Source: Capsicum annuum
Taxonomy: Eukaryota > Streptophyta > Magnoliopsida > Solanales > Solanaceae
Assembly (NCBI RefSeq): GCF_002878395.1
Contig: NC_061121.1
Coordinates: forward strand, 130,056,559-130,120,558
DNA length: 64,000 nucleotides
Direction: 5' to 3'
Part shown: in pieces, positions 34,037 to 45,260 of the stretch
Layout: each line of letters opens with the position of its first letter
Position numbering within the stretch: position 1 is the first letter of the stretch
Position numbers and translations under genes: made by a program
Notes under the pieces: generated by a model
What the model was told of the DNA's origin: nothing
Databases searched by the model: none
The model's input: only the letters and a program-made list of their open reading frames with translations

Positions 34037-35113
34037 CAAGTGAAGGTTCACCACTTGAGACCTATTTTCATTTCTTAAGAGATAGAGTTAACCATGTGGA
34101 AGTGAGAGATGATCAATATGGATTTCATAATGGGCCTTTCGAGGTCTCGAAATCACTATGATTCAATTGGGTTATTGTGGATAGGATGCCTAATTCTGCT
34201 CGCTTCTTGCCTGTGAGGACTAACTACTTCGGATAGGATTATGCCAAGTTATTTATTCAGGATATTTTCAAGTCTCATGGAGTGGTTGTGTCTATTATTT
34301 TAGATCGAGGTAGGCAGTTTACTTCTTGCTTTTGGTTTTTGTTTTAGAAATATTTGGGGACTAAGGTGAACCTTAGCACTACTTTCCACCCCAAAAAGGT
34401 GAACAAGCAGAAAATACTATTCAAATATTGAAGCATATTCTAAGGGTCTGTGTGGTTGATTTTAAGGGAAGTTTCCTTGATCATTTGCCTCTCATTGAAT
34501 TTCATTAAAAATAGTTATCATTCGAGTATTCAAATGGATCATTTTGAGGCTCTTCATGATAGAAGGTGTATATCTCCTCTTGGATGGTTTGAGGTTCGTG
34601 AGACCAGGTTGTTTGGTCCTTATTTTGTTCACCAAGCTATAGAGAAGGTGATTGTTATTAGAGAAATACTTAAGACAACTCAAAGTCACCAAAAGTCTTA
34701 TGTGGATGTGAGGCGAAGGGATTTGGAATTTGTTGTAGGTGATTAGGTGTTTTTGAAGGTTTCTCCTATGAAAAGAGTGATGAGGTTTGGGAATAAGGGA
34801 AAAATTAGTCCTCGTTATGTTGGCCCATACAAGAATTTGAGTAGATTTGGGAATGGTTCTTATGAGTTAGAGTTCCCCTTGAGTTTGGCTTCAATTCATC
34901 CCATTTCCATATATCTAAGCTGAAAAAGTGCGTGGCTGATCCTTCATTGGTTGTTCTGGTGTAGGATGTTTGTATTTCAGATTCCTTGTCATATGAGGAA
35001 TTCCCAATAGAGATTTTGGATTGGAAAGTTTGTAGGCTAAGAACTAAGGATGTGTCTCAGGTAAAGTCTCTTTAGAGAAATCAAAAGGTAGAAGAAGCAC
35101 ATAAGAGGGTTAA
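34037..35113 (+). pseudogene. Element F integrase core and C-terminal tail
   Basis: The integrase continues after the solo LTR: Asn/Asp-Met-Asp-Phe-like block near 34110-34130, Leu-Asp-Arg-Gly-Arg-Gln-Phe-Thr near 34300 (second Asp kept) and Gln-Ala-Glu-Asn-Thr near 34405 (catalytic Glu kept, unlike E). A shared one-base loss precedes this Glu in both F and E (around the AAAAAGG run, 34393 and 46476). The tail at 34450-34930 has Leu-Phe-Gly-Pro, Arg-Asp-Leu-Glu-Phe and Lys-Ile-Ser-Pro-Arg-Tyr. The chromodomain-like end is lost at about 35113, the duplication junction. Confidence 0.78.
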
Positions 35114-35128
35114 GATGTGTCTTCATAT

Positions 35129-35160
<32 letters not shown>

Positions 35161-36115
35161 GTTTTTCTACCACACCTTTCCCTACTAAATTTTTTTCTTA
35201 TTTTCCCTTCTACATACCTAATTTACATCACACACCCCTATGATAGCCACCCTCAACATAGGCGAGTTGCCTGAGTTGAGGTGCATAATGTCTAAGGAAG
35301 AATAGGCCAAAGTAGGTTATTGCAACATAAATGGGAATGTGAAAGGTGAAACAAAAAAATAGGCTATAAGGCTCAAAACAGGGATCAAGGGATACAATTT
35401 CACATTGGGAAGGTTATTTAGGGTAAAAGTGGACTAAAATTAAAAATGGCCTATGATCCTTTCCTAACTGACTATCCTACAACCTAGGCAAGACTAACCA
35501 GGAAAGTTCAAAATTCAACATACAAAAGAAACTACCTTGCTAAAACATATATACATCCATACAGTTCTAAAATTTTAGAGGGGTATCATTTTTCTCAAAA
35601 GTAAATAAAAATATGACAACTACCTTAAACACTAAAAAATATACTAATTATACAATAACGCTACCCAATACAAAACAAAGCACAATGCGACATAAATTAA
35701 CTCTGAACATATTGGTTCTACAACCACACCGTGGATGTTAGGAAAAGAAGCACCACAAAAACATGACAACTTCCCTAAACACTTAGAACATCCTAATTAC
35801 ACAAAAACACAACACAATATGAGACAAAACATAATATGACATAAATTAACCGTAGACATCCCAGTTCTACAATTATTCCATGGCCGATAGGAAAAGAAGC
35901 ATGACAATAAATACCCGCGGCAGCTATGTTACACCTCACCCCCAATTGAAGACTTTATAATTTACCCAATATGCTAAAATAATATAAAACATAGGGAATA
36001 AGGACATACCTAGGATGCTCTATGCATCTGTGTCATGATCTTTCCCAGATGGGGGGTATATCCTCTAATGGAGGCCATGGTGGTGGAGGTGCACTATGAA
36101 AAAATGCACCCGTTT
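35114..36115 (-). other. Non-coding 3' region of H2 with pyrimidine tract and hairpin
   Basis: It starts at the tandem-duplication junction. A pyrimidine tract of TTTTC units lies at 35127-35166 and the conserved hairpin at 35251-35281. No coding domain is visible. About 0.15-0.2 kb relative to H1 is missing near 35535. Confidence 0.6.
35251..35281. repeat. Conserved hairpin in H2
   Basis: A 13-base stem (35251-35263 with 35269-35281), two mismatched pairs and a 5-base loop. Orthologous to 22830-22860 of H1. Confidence 0.65.
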
Positions 36116-36720
36116 CTATCTCAGAAAACCTCTGCCTATGAAAAATAGAGTCTCCATTAAATCATGTGAGGATTTTTTCAGGGCTTGCTCATATTGCATG
36201 TTTGTATTCTCTAATTCCCCTTCTTGGCCTCTCGATGTCGAAACTACAAGGACTGTCTCATTATCCTTCATAAATAAATCAACGTGTTTTGGACCATGCA
36301 AAGTTGATGAATGATCAACTGGGGATAAAACTGAAGGAATGAATGATATGTGGCTCTCAATGACAGACCGTACCTCTGCTCTAAGTAGGCGTACTTGCTT
36401 CAAAATGTCTCCTAGATTCAGCATCTTAATCCTGCTAAACGAGGCCAACACTCGACCCTCAAAAGCATTTATTTGTGAGTGAAAATTATCTTGCATCTCT
36501 GACATAATAGCCTGATGTGCAGACTTTAGTCCAACCTCAACCGTCTCTAGTGTAGTTTGGACCCATGGCTATATCTTCTTAGATAATATCACCACCTTAT
36601 TCTCAACTATCTGTAATTGAGTGGCTATCACCTTTATTCTCTCCTCAATACCTAGTATATCTGGCACACTGATCTCTGCAACAACATCCTCGTCAATAGT
36701 GTCTATCATAGACACTACTA
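36116..36720 (-). pseudogene. H2 extra domain downstream of protease
   Basis: Open for 129 codons (36116-36505) and continuous in frame with protease through a single TAG at 36569-36571. Visible parts: Gly-Ile-Glu-Glu-Arg-Ile-Lys-Val near 36640, a helix-rich stretch with Leu-Lys-Gln-Val-Arg-Leu-Leu-Arg-Ala-Glu-Val-Arg near 36380, Pro/Ser/His-rich spacing, then Tyr-Glu-Gln-Ala-Leu-Lys-Lys near 36170 and a stop after Arg-Gly-Phe-Leu-Arg. No RT motif follows. I do not recognise the family. The two H copies keep the same frame for this domain without indels, better than any other coding part of the window. Confidence 0.65.
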
Positions 36721-37090
36721 GCATATCCTTAGGTCGTTGCCCTATCATACACACATAAAAAACTACTTGCTTATCATTTATTCTGAAGGCAATCTTCCCC
36801 AAGTACATATTATTCAACACTCTACCAGTGGATAGGAAAGGTCTACCCAATACAATGGGGACTTGAAAATCTACCTCATAATTAAGTACCATGAAATCAG
36901 CTTGGTATGTGAAAGATGCCACCCTTACTTCTACATCATATAAAATACCCACTTGCGCCTTTATTAATGAGTTAGCCATTAATATCTTTGTCGATGTAGT
37001 CTTGTGTTCTCCTAATCTCATCACCTTCTATATCACTAGTTGAATTAAATTTATGCCCATTTCTAAATCACATAGCACCTGATTGATATC
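36721..37090 (-). pseudogene. H2 aspartic protease
   Basis: The protease half is cleanly readable (36569-37024 minus): Val-Gly-Ile-Leu-Tyr-Asp-Val-Glu-Val, Asp-Phe-Gln-Val-Pro-Ile-Val-Leu-Gly-Arg-Pro-Phe-Leu-Ser-Thr-Gly. The flap/end signature Leu-Gly-Arg-Pro-Phe-Leu is diagnostic of Tat/Athila proteases (family knowledge). The active-site segment near 37070 reads Cys-Asp-Leu-Glu-Met-Gly: Asp is present, but the following Gly-Ala-Ser is lost. Confidence 0.8.
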
Positions 37091-37730
37091 AGAATAGCCA
37101 ATAGAATATGGGAAGGTGACGGCCTTTGTTCCCCCTTCTATTTTGCTATTATTCCAGGTTAAAGCATGTGACAATGTTGTACCTTATTTTGGGCTCATCT
37201 GTGACCTAATTTTCACCTTCATTACTCTTATAATCATCATCACTATAAGTCAGCTTCTCAAATTCTTCTTCAAGTGTCTCATTAGTGACAATATTATCCT
37301 TTTTCTACTTATAAAAAGTTGGCACACAATAATCATTAGGTGGGGTTTCACTCCGAGTTTTAATAGCCAGACAATGAGCAAGTATTTGAGGATTTTGCAC
37401 TGTGTAACTAAGAAGAGTACCTGGTTGCCTTTGTGCCAAAGTGGCAAAGATCTACCCATACTACTGCTCCACCAACTTTATAGAAGTTGTAAGTTACTCA
37501 ACCTTTTAGGCTAATCCTGAAAGATTAGCCTTAAGTTCTTCAAGGAAAGTTTCTTTATTCTCTTGACCCTTCACCAGTTTTGATAACCTTTCTTCTGTTA
37601 TTGATTACACATCTTGTCTACTAAGTGGAATGTATTTCTCTTCCATCTCATTTTAATCATCTCTCTGTCTTTAGTCACCAACTCTATATTTATCATTATA
37701 ATAGTTCTGACGTAGGTTTTCTTTCCCTTA
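37091..37730 (-). pseudogene. H2 gag-protease linker
   Basis: Homologous to 24801-25426 of H1, with only short frames. It includes the glutamine/glycine/arginine stretch (Met-Gly-Arg-Ser-Leu-Pro) near 37455. Plus-strand frames here are shadows. Confidence 0.45.
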
Positions 37731-38950
37731 AGCTTTGAAACCCACCATCGATCAATCTAGATATTTTGCCTCCTCTTCTAACTTAGTCTCATAAACTCTA
37801 TAGGCTGCACCTTGTGCTCCTATTACGTTAAAGTTTTCAAAATTTATTGTTGCAAATTTCTTGGCCAACTCACTAATATTATTCCTTAATAGTGAAATCT
37901 CCTGAGCTATAGAATCCTCAGTCACTCTCTGCCCACCTAAAGCTCCAATGGGATAGTGTCAGAACCACTCTCAACCTCCTAAGTTTGACATAGTGTCAGA
38001 ACCTCTCTCAACCTCCCAAGTTTTACACCCTCAGTTAGTTTATGAGATTTTATCTCTTGTCATAAACTTATAAAGTCTCCTTCAGAGATAGTGTCTTCCA
38101 TGGCTCTAGAACTAATGGTCAGGGCTTTATAGAATATCTATAACAAGCTTGTCGCTGAAATCCTATGGTTGGGCACCATGCTGAGCTTCTTCTTAAACCA
38201 AAACCAAGCCTCATACATAGACTCTAATTATAGCTAACTAAAATTATAAATATTTTCCTTTAACTGTGATACCCTAGATGGATGAAAGAATAAATTTAAG
38301 AATTGCCTGCGCAACTCATTTCATATAGTGATAGATCCTTTTGGTAGTTTCCTTAGCCATAAAAATGCTTCTCTTGCAAGTGATAAGGGGAACAACCTCA
38401 ATATGAGAACCTTCTGATTCAGCCCTAGATTTGTCTAAGAAGATCAAATCCCAGTAACGTTGGCCAGATATATGTTTACGTCGCGTGTAGGCAATCCCGT
38501 AAACACACCCTTTAAGATTAAGAGTTGGATCAGAGTACTAGAGATATTAAACTTGACATCATGGGGATAGTCAAGAAAAATAATGGCTCTAGTTTCTATT
38601 GGCACAACATATCCCAAATTCTCTTCACCATCCACATATTACGGCAAATATTTGTATGCTGGTATCACTTGAGCACAACCACCTCTAGCTCTGTTCTGAT
38701 TTCTACTAGTGATGCTCGGTGGTCAACTTCTTGCCTCTGTAGTGCTAACTATGAATCTTGATTTATCCGCTAAGCATATTCTTCCCTCCTCTAATTAGCA
38801 ACATGTACTAACAACACCTTGGTCTATTGGTCAACAATTTCATGTACTCCTTTGGGAGAAGGGGGAGGAACATTATCATAAACCCCTTCAAGAATATCAT
38901 TTTTTTGGCTATGTCATCTTAATAGGTATTTGTAGGATCCTCTCTAAATT
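37731..38950 (-). pseudogene. H2 gag
   Basis: A Tat/Athila gag. A 63-codon stretch (38444-38635) ends in a TGA at the Gly-Ile-Cys position. It carries Asp-Val-Lys-Phe-Asn-Ile-Ser, Leu-Lys-Gly-Val-Phe-Thr-Gly-Leu-Pro-Thr-Arg-Asp and Asn-Ile-Tyr-Leu-Ala-Asn. Beyond the stop, broken frames continue with Arg-Leu-Phe-Pro-Leu near 38395, Ala-Phe-Leu-Trp-Leu near 38355, Ser-Ile-Thr-Ile near 38330 and Met-Tyr-Glu-Ala-Trp-Phe near 38210. This is the standard gag block order of Athila/Tat elements. A small internal duplication (GACATAGTGTCAGAACC repeated around 37955-38010) is private to H2. Confidence 0.75.
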
Positions 38951-39079
38951 CAAATTCATTGGGAGTAAGGGATTGCCCTACTCTATGTTCTAGACATACA
39001 GCGACGTATACACACCTAATAATAAAAATCAAAATACCCAAACACTGCAACAAATTCAATTCAAAACTAAACACCATAT

Positions 39080-39097
39080 TCCCCAACAATGGCGCAA
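39080..39097 (-). promoter_or_regulatory. H2 primer-binding site (tRNA-Asp type)
   Basis: The minus strand reads TTGCGCCATTGTTGGGG beside the LTR end, one base short of TGGCGCC but otherwise closer to the ancestral tRNA-Asp site than the H1 copy. Confidence 0.75.
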
Positions 39098-39102
39098 AAT
39101 TT

Positions 39103-40657
39103 TAATAATACCCATGCTACACCTTCAATCTAAAGATTATGTAGTCACTATCAAATAAAGTAATCCAACAAAGGTTGGGGTCAAATACCAAGGAAATATG
39201 TGGAATTGTTGCTTTCAACTATAGTAATCAACGGGCAAAACTGGAAAAGCAAATAGGGGTTTGTACTATCAATATCTAACAAGTAGAGAATATTAACTTT
39301 GGTTGTAATCAGTCGTAGATGAACACTAGGATTGTGTTTTGCCTGGCTTCTCAACTTTGCAGGCTTATCATGCTTTATTGAACTAACCTAATACCTTGAC
39401 TGTAGAATTTGATAAGTTATGTCCCACCAACCATATTTTGGACTAGCTGACATATTTCACCCTTTACCTTTTGAGTCTCAAGATATTGCCTTACTAACCC
39501 TTATCCTAGATCCCAATTAACTATAATCTTTTGAGTCTCTATTAGATGATAGCTAACCATCTTACTTAGATAATAACTAGCAGTATTGATCAATACTTAA
39601 ACTTCAAATTACTGTCCATTTATCTTTTCCTAGTCACGACTCCTATTTTGGAGTAAGTAGCCATAATCTAGGTAGGATCCTAACATTTTCAATAGCTAAG
39701 ATGGCTATTAAAGTTAAGATAATACAATTCATGCATAGGTATCAGTTCAGAACAACATATCAGTTTCCCTACTTTGTCAATCTACTAGGGTTTCCACAAC
39801 CCTAGATAAGAGTTTTTAGTCACTCATGATTGTGAAGGAATCAATACTATTCATAATTGAAAGCATGAGATGTAATCATAATAATCGCAATAGAAAATCA
39901 AAAACTTTAATTAAATTAATCAACCAAGATCAATACAAGAGAATTCCAAGACAAAAATCAAATATTGAAATCAAAATATATTTGTAATTATCAATAGTGT
40001 GTTCCTTCTACTTAATCACACAAAAAGTAGTATATGAGGAAACCGTAAAATCAAAATACCTAGATAAGAAAGGACAAAAATGGTTCGTGGCCACTTACCT
40101 ATGTCTACATGCGGCCTGGCCTTAAGTGTATGTACCTTATACGGCCTGATCCTAGGCGCATGTAGACATGGGTAAGTGCCAGAAAAATTTTCTACACTTT
40201 TCTACCCTCTGGTCTTTAGGTCTTCTGGCATTTACCTTACCCACATAAGGTCCACATGTGCTGCATGCGGTCTGCATGTTCACATACGTATCTACCAAAA
40301 GTTTTTTTTGCTTTTTCACTCTCTAGATCTTAGATTTTTGTACTTACCTTAGTCAACTAATGATAACATATGCTACATGTGGTCTACATTAAGACATAAG
40401 TAAGTGCCAAGCCTTCAAGATCTTGTAACCAAGCTTTCAAATATCAAATTTCAACACATGGTTTGATCATGTACACCAAAAAGTGTCACGAACACCCAAA
40501 AAATAGCAAAAAACTCCATTTTTCTCTTATTCTTGAACTTTGCATCCAAAAACTAGTTTCCAACAAAACATACCCAAAACACATCATATCTAAATAAAAC
40601 AACCTAAGAAACTTGCATATTTTTGTAGTTTCAAGCATTGAAAGTTATAGCACATCA
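39103..40657 (-). mobile_element. Element H2 5' LTR (complete, ~1555 bp)
   Basis: The outer end CA is at 40657 and the inner end near 39103. It contains the word block (40080-40410) of ATGCGGCC and CTACATG repeats and a near-palindrome bounded by CTTACC and GGGTAAG (about 40095-40175). It is the reference for judging the truncated H1 LTRs. Confidence 0.83.
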
Positions 40658-41335
40658 GCTAACATATGCTGGGACCCTTTCAGCATGGGAAACTAAACCT
40701 ATATATCCCATAGGTAGCCTTACGATGATTAGATTAACATAGTCCATGTTAATGGTTTTAAAATCTTATGTTTATAACTTTGTACCCTACCCTGACATTA
40801 TATATATATATATATATATATGAATGTGTGCATATGGTTTTTATTATTTTTGGTCATGGAATTATTTTATACCTTTCTTTAGTTACATGCCTGTGCTTAT
40901 CCCATTATCTATCCCTCGATGATATATTGTTTTATAACATAGTGTCCTAGGGTTCTTTGTCTACTCGTGTGCAGTATTAGGTGGAGTGAATATCAGTTAA
41001 GATATTGTGAAGTGGTGAACCTCCATCATTTTTAAAACATTACCATTTTATTAGTTTTTTTAGATTTTATGAATTGGTGAGTTCCATTGTCATGGTTGGG
41101 GGTATGTCCCAACCTTATTTGGTATTTTTGTTTTAGAGGGTTTTTGGACATAGTATGCATTAGTTATTTGTTTTTGATTCATAGATCCTTTATATTGGTT
41201 TATATATTATTCTTATTATTTTGTTTTTCTTCTATTAATATTTTTTATGTTCAGGTTATTAGGCTAGGGGTGGTCTGTGGCCGATAGTGGGCTTGAGATA
41301 CCCATCATGGCTAGGTCCTGGTTTAGGTTATCATA
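40658..41335 (+). mobile_element. Element E 5' LTR, second piece
   Basis: It begins with the target duplication GCTA (40658-40661) and matches 48633-49310 of the E 3' LTR to the end, which has become TCATA. It holds a TA microsatellite (40799-40822). With 20011-21297 it makes an LTR of about 1.96 kb, matching the 3' LTR length. Confidence 0.85.
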
Positions 41336-41337
41336 AG

Positions 41338-41352
41338 CTTAGTATTTGTGCA
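41338..41352 (+). promoter_or_regulatory. Element E primer-binding site (decayed tRNA-iMet type)
   Basis: CTTAGTATTTGTGC directly follows the LTR end and corresponds to the TTGGTATCAGAGC site of Ty3/gypsy elements primed by initiator tRNA-Met. Several bases are changed. Confidence 0.6.
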
Positions 41353-41469
41353 TAACTTCAAGGTCTTTAGATTTTCACAAAGTTATGTCGAGTAGAGTTT
41401 TTTTATGGGTGTGTATTAGGAAAAACTTATAAGGGAAAGGCTACAAGAAATTTAGGAATGTTTTCCTTT

Positions 41470-42682
41470 CTTGTGTTCTATTTTGAGCTAAGAGTCTGGT
41501 GTCATGAATTTTCCTAAATCTCGATTTTCTCAAATTTCATATCATTCCTCCCCAATGATTTGATGTTCATAGAAAATCTACTGGAATATCTATTCTTCAT
41601 AAGGGAAAAATGGATGGGACTCGCCCAGTTGAAGAAATGAAAAACCGATGTAGGGTCCCTACTTCGGATTGTACTGCCCCACATGGAGTTCCACCTGTCT
41701 TCACTAGTCCTGATCATTCTTCTTAGGATGGTCATACTTATGTTCAATAACCTCAGGGGGACATCTCTAATGTGGAGTTTTTTTGGTCAATTTATTTGTT
41801 TACTCAATTAGTGATATCTTAGTCTCATTTGTCAGATCATGCTGGTTCTGTTGCTCCTTCATTTGAGGTCACTCAGGTTAGTCAGTTCATGAGTTTGAAT
41901 CCCCTAAACTTTATAGAATAAAATGTTAAGGAGTATCCCTAAGGGTTTGTAGATGAAATAGAGAATATTTTTAGAGTAATGTATGCTAATGATTCTTAAG
42001 GTGTTGAGTTTGTTGCATATTAGCTGAAATATATAGCCTATCAATAGTATGAGGAGTGGGAGCAGTTAAGAGGCGATGATACTGATCTGACATTATGAGA
42101 TATGTTTTTGGGTGCCTTCTGATCATTTCCTTCCTTAGAAGCTAAAAGAAACTAAAGCTGGGGAGTTTATGAATCTGAAGCAGGGTAAGATGAATGTGAA
42201 AGACTATGCCTTGAAATTTCACTATTTTTGTCGTTATGCTCCAGAGTTTGTTTCTAGCTAAAGTCTACAGTGCAAAAGTTTGCTTCTAGGTTATCCCATG
42301 ATTTGATCTTGGAATGTAAGACATCAATGCTAAACAAAGACATGGATATCTCCAGGCTTGTGGTCTATATGCAGCAGGTAGAAGATAAGAACAAGAGACC
42401 AGTAGAGTTGGAGGAGAGGCAAAAAAAGTAGTTTAGGTATTTAGAGAAGGGTGTAGGGCAGCAAAACAATAGAAGAGATAGTAGAAAATAGACAAACAAG
42501 AAGACTTGGGGAAATTCTAATTCATATTCTTTAGCTAGTGCTCCTAATCCTAAGTCATCTAATGATCATTGTTTCTAAGTTAATAGTGGTCCTAAGGCAC
42601 AGGGTGCCTAATCTTAGGCTAGTAGAGCTCAATCAGCCCCACCTTATCCTCTTTGTTAATTTTATGGGAAACTTTACCTTGG
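41470..42682 (+). pseudogene. Element E gag
   Basis: A leader precedes gag. The capsid is readable near 42120-42240: Leu-Lys-Glu-Thr-Lys-Ala-Gly-Glu-Phe-Met-Asn-Leu-Lys-Gln-Gly and Val-Lys-Asp-Tyr-Ala-Leu-Lys-Phe, then a serine/arginine tract, Met-Leu-Asn-Lys-Asp-Met near 42328 and a Lys/Glu-rich linker near 42380-42430. Stops and frameshifts are dense. It is about 89-90% identical to element F by eye. The zinc knuckle lies at the start of the triplicated block. Confidence 0.75.
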
Positions 42683-44192
42683 TTATTATGATAAGAAAAG
42701 GAACTTGTCTTTCAATTATGGTCAACCTGGCATATACAGAGGAACTGTCCTACAGCTAAGGTAGCCACTAAAGCTAATAAGGTTCCAATCGCCACTTCTT
42801 TAGCTATTGCACCAAAGGGTTCTACTTTTGGTACATACATTGGCTGGAATCATCTCTGTGCTCTTCGCACCCATCAAGAATCTGAGGTATCTTCTGATAT
42901 TATTACTAGTATGTTATAGGTCTTCTCCTATGATTTATCTTTGCTTAATAGACCCCTATGTAACCCCTTATGTGGCTGTGAATTATAGTTTTGGTCCTAA
43001 AAATATTTCTGACCCCTTCTTTATTTCTACTCTAGTGGGTGATTCTATAATTTCTAGAAAAATCTATATGGGTTGTGTAGTGTCCATTCTTCATTAGGAT
43101 ACATCTGTAGGTATGATAGAGCTTAACATGGTAGATTTTTATGTGATCTTAAGGATGGATTGGCTTCATTCGTGCTATGCATCTTATTATGATGAGAAAA
43201 GAAACCTGTCTTTCAATTATGGTCAACCTGGCATATACAGAGGAACTGTCCTACAGCTAAGGTAGCCACTAGAGCTATAAGGTTCCGATCGCCACTTCTT
43301 TAGCTCTTGCACTAAAGGGTTCTACTTCTTTTACATACATTGGCTGGAATCATCTCTATGCTCTTCCCACCCATTAAGAATTTGAGGTATATCCTAATGT
43401 TGTTACTAGTATGTTATAGCTCTTCTCCTATGATATTTACTGTTTGCTTGATAGAACCCCTATGTAACCTCTTAAGTGGCTGTGCATTTTAGTAAAGGTA
43501 CTAAAAAATTTTCTAACCCCTTCTCTATTTCTACTCTAGTGGGTGATTCTATAATTTCTAGAAAAATCTATATAGGTTGTGTGGTGTCCATTCTTCATTA
43601 GGATACATCTGTAGGTATGATAGAGCTTAACATGGTAGATTTTTATGTGATCTTAAGGATGGATTCGCTTCATTCGTGCTATGCATCTTATTATGATGAG
43701 AAAAGAAACCTGTCTTTCAATTATGGTCAACCTGGCATATAAAGAGGAACTGTCCTACAGCTAAGGTAGCCACTAGAGCTATAAGGTTCCGATCGCCACT
43801 TCTTTAGCTCTTGCACTAAAGGGTTCTACTTCTTGTACATACATTGGCTGGAATTATCTCTATGCTCTTCCCACCCATCAAGAATTTGAGGTATATCCTA
43901 ATGTTGTTACTAGTATGTTATAGCTCTTCTCCTATGATATTTACTGTTTGCTTGATAGAACCCCTATGTAACCTCTTAAGTGGCTGTGCATTTTAGTATA
44001 GGTCCTAAAAAATTTTCTAACCCCTTCTCTATTTCTACTCTAGTGGGCGATTCTATAATTTCTAGAAAAATCTATATAGGTTGTGTGGTGTCCATTCTTT
44101 ATTAGGAGACATCTGTAGATATGATAGAGCTTGACATGGTAGATTTTAATATGATCTTAGGGATAGATTGGCTTCATTCAAGCTATGCATCT
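42683..44192 (+). repeat. Three tandem ~504-bp copies of the zinc-knuckle/protease block
   Basis: Copies start at 42683, 43184 and 43688 (periods 501 and 504), and the last ends near 44192. Copies 2 and 3 share private changes over their first ~410 bases, but the last ~90 bases of copy 2 match copy 1. The switch lies between about 43583 and 43596. Element F has a single copy. Confidence 0.92.
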
Positions 44193-44260
44193 TTGAATTG
44201 TAGGAACCAAAAGGTAAGTCTTTACTTGCCAAATATGCCAGTATTAGAATGGGAAGGGAG
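42690..44260 (+). pseudogene. Element E protease region (triplicated)
   Basis: Each repeat unit spans the end of the zinc knuckle (Phe-Asn-Tyr-Gly-Gln-Pro-Gly-Ile, Cys lost) to the end of protease (Asp-Trp-Leu-His-Ser-x-Tyr-Ala-Ser). Copy 1 has Tyr-Val-Ala-Val-Asn-Tyr-Ser-Phe-Gly-Pro-Lys near 42970. The only protease end continuous with downstream pol is copy 3 (from 44121: Met-Ile-Glu-Leu-Asp-Met-Val-Asp-Phe). No copy shows an intact Asp-Thr/Ser-Gly active site. Each repeat adds a frame change, so the polyprotein could not be read through. Confidence 0.75.
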
Positions 44261-45260
44261 TTACTTAGTGTCCAAGTGGAAGTTTATTTCTTATCATAGT
44301 GCTCGGAAGTTGATTTCCAAAGAGTGTTTGTATCACATAGTTTGGGTTAAGCATTATAACTATGAGGTACCTTCTTTGCAATCTGTGACTGTGGTTAATG
44401 ATTTTCCTAAAGTGATTCTCGATGATTTTTCTCCTAATAGGGAAATCAATTTTGGGAAAGTTTATCTACCGAATACCTATCCTATTTCTATTCCTTCTTA
44501 TGGAATGGCTCCGACTGAATTAAAGGAGCTAAAAAATATAAAGGTATAGTTAAAAGATCTTCTTGATTAGGGTTTCATTCATCCTAGTGTTTCTCTGTGG
44601 GGTGCTCCTGTGCTTTTCATGCATAAGAAAGATGGGTCTCTTTGGATGTGTATAGATTATCCATAGTTAAAAAAGGTTGTAGAGAAGAATAATTACCCTA
44701 TTCCTATGGTTGATGATCTCTTTGATCAGCTTCAGGGTGCTTGATGATTCTCTAAGATAGATCTTTATTTGGGGTATCATTAGTTGAAAATCAAGGAGGT
44801 TGATATTCCAAGACTTCTTTTGATACCCGATATGGCCATTATGAGTTTTGGGTATGTCTTTTGGGTTAACTAATGCTCCAGCTGCATTTATGGATCTTAT
44901 TTATTGGGTATTCAGGCAGTTTATGGACTTATTCTAGATGGTCTTCATTGATGATATATTAGTGTATTCTAAGACTGAGAAGGATTATGCCAATCACCTC
45001 TAAATTGTATTACAGAGTCTTAAGGATCAAGGGTAGTATACTAAATTTTGTAAGTGTGAATTTTGGCTTTTCAAGGGTATATGGATTCTAGTGAGGGAAT
45101 CAAGGTGGATCCACTAAAAATTGAGGTAGTCAAGAGATGGCCTAGACCCACAACTCCATCCAACATTAGGAGATTCTTGTGCTTTCTTGAGTGTTATAGG
45201 ATGTTTGTGGTTAGTTTCTCCTCTATTGCTGCTCTATTGAAAAAGTTGACTTAGAAGAAG
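44261..45260 (+). pseudogene. Element E linker and reverse transcriptase
   Basis: The 142-codon stretch 44121-44549 leads into RT with Ser-Lys-Glu-Cys-Leu-Tyr-His and Val-Val-Asn-Asp-Phe-Pro. In the palm, Lys-Ile-Asp-Leu (motif A) is near 44755, Ser-Phe-Gly-Leu-Thr-Asn-Ala-Pro-like near 44860, and [10 protein letters not shown] near 44940. The thumb (45063-45254) has Ile-Arg-Arg-Phe-Leu and Phe-Ser-Ser-Ile-Ala-Ala. Frameshifts near 44815 and 44853 are shared with F; added stops are private. Confidence 0.78.

Larger units (their letters stand above)
28279..35113 (+). mobile_element. Element F: duplicated copy of E gag-pol (unit 1)
   Basis: It matches element E from about 41611 to 47187, in the same order and orientation next to the same H LTR. 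It lacks a 5' LTR, primer site and leader because about 1.0 kb (unit 2 positions 40593-41610) is deleted. It carries the solo LTR at 31802-34031. F and E share broken frames, including a lost base at Phe-Trp-Val/Met-Ser-Phe-Gly (about 30540 and 44853). I interpret F as a duplicate, not a separate insertion. Confidence 0.8.
35114..40657 (-). mobile_element. Element H2: duplicated copy of H (unit 2, 3' LTR absent)
   Basis: It aligns with H1 from about 22690 upward at roughly 89-90%: hairpin, extra domain, protease, gag, tRNA-Asp-type primer site and 5' LTR, in the same order. It has no 3' LTR: its low end at 35113 is fused to the tail of element F. Its outer 5' LTR end CA (40657) abuts GCTA and the second piece of the E 5' LTR, so this end is an original insertion boundary. 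Confidence 0.8.

Noticed and set aside
40799..40822. TA microsatellite as a functional element
   Set aside because: A short simple repeat in the E LTR. The 3' LTR has a shorter version (about 48776-48790), so it is ordinary slippage.
42683..44192. CRISPR-like or satellite array
   Set aside because: Three ~504-bp copies of coding-derived DNA with no spacers. The context is a eukaryotic retrotransposon.
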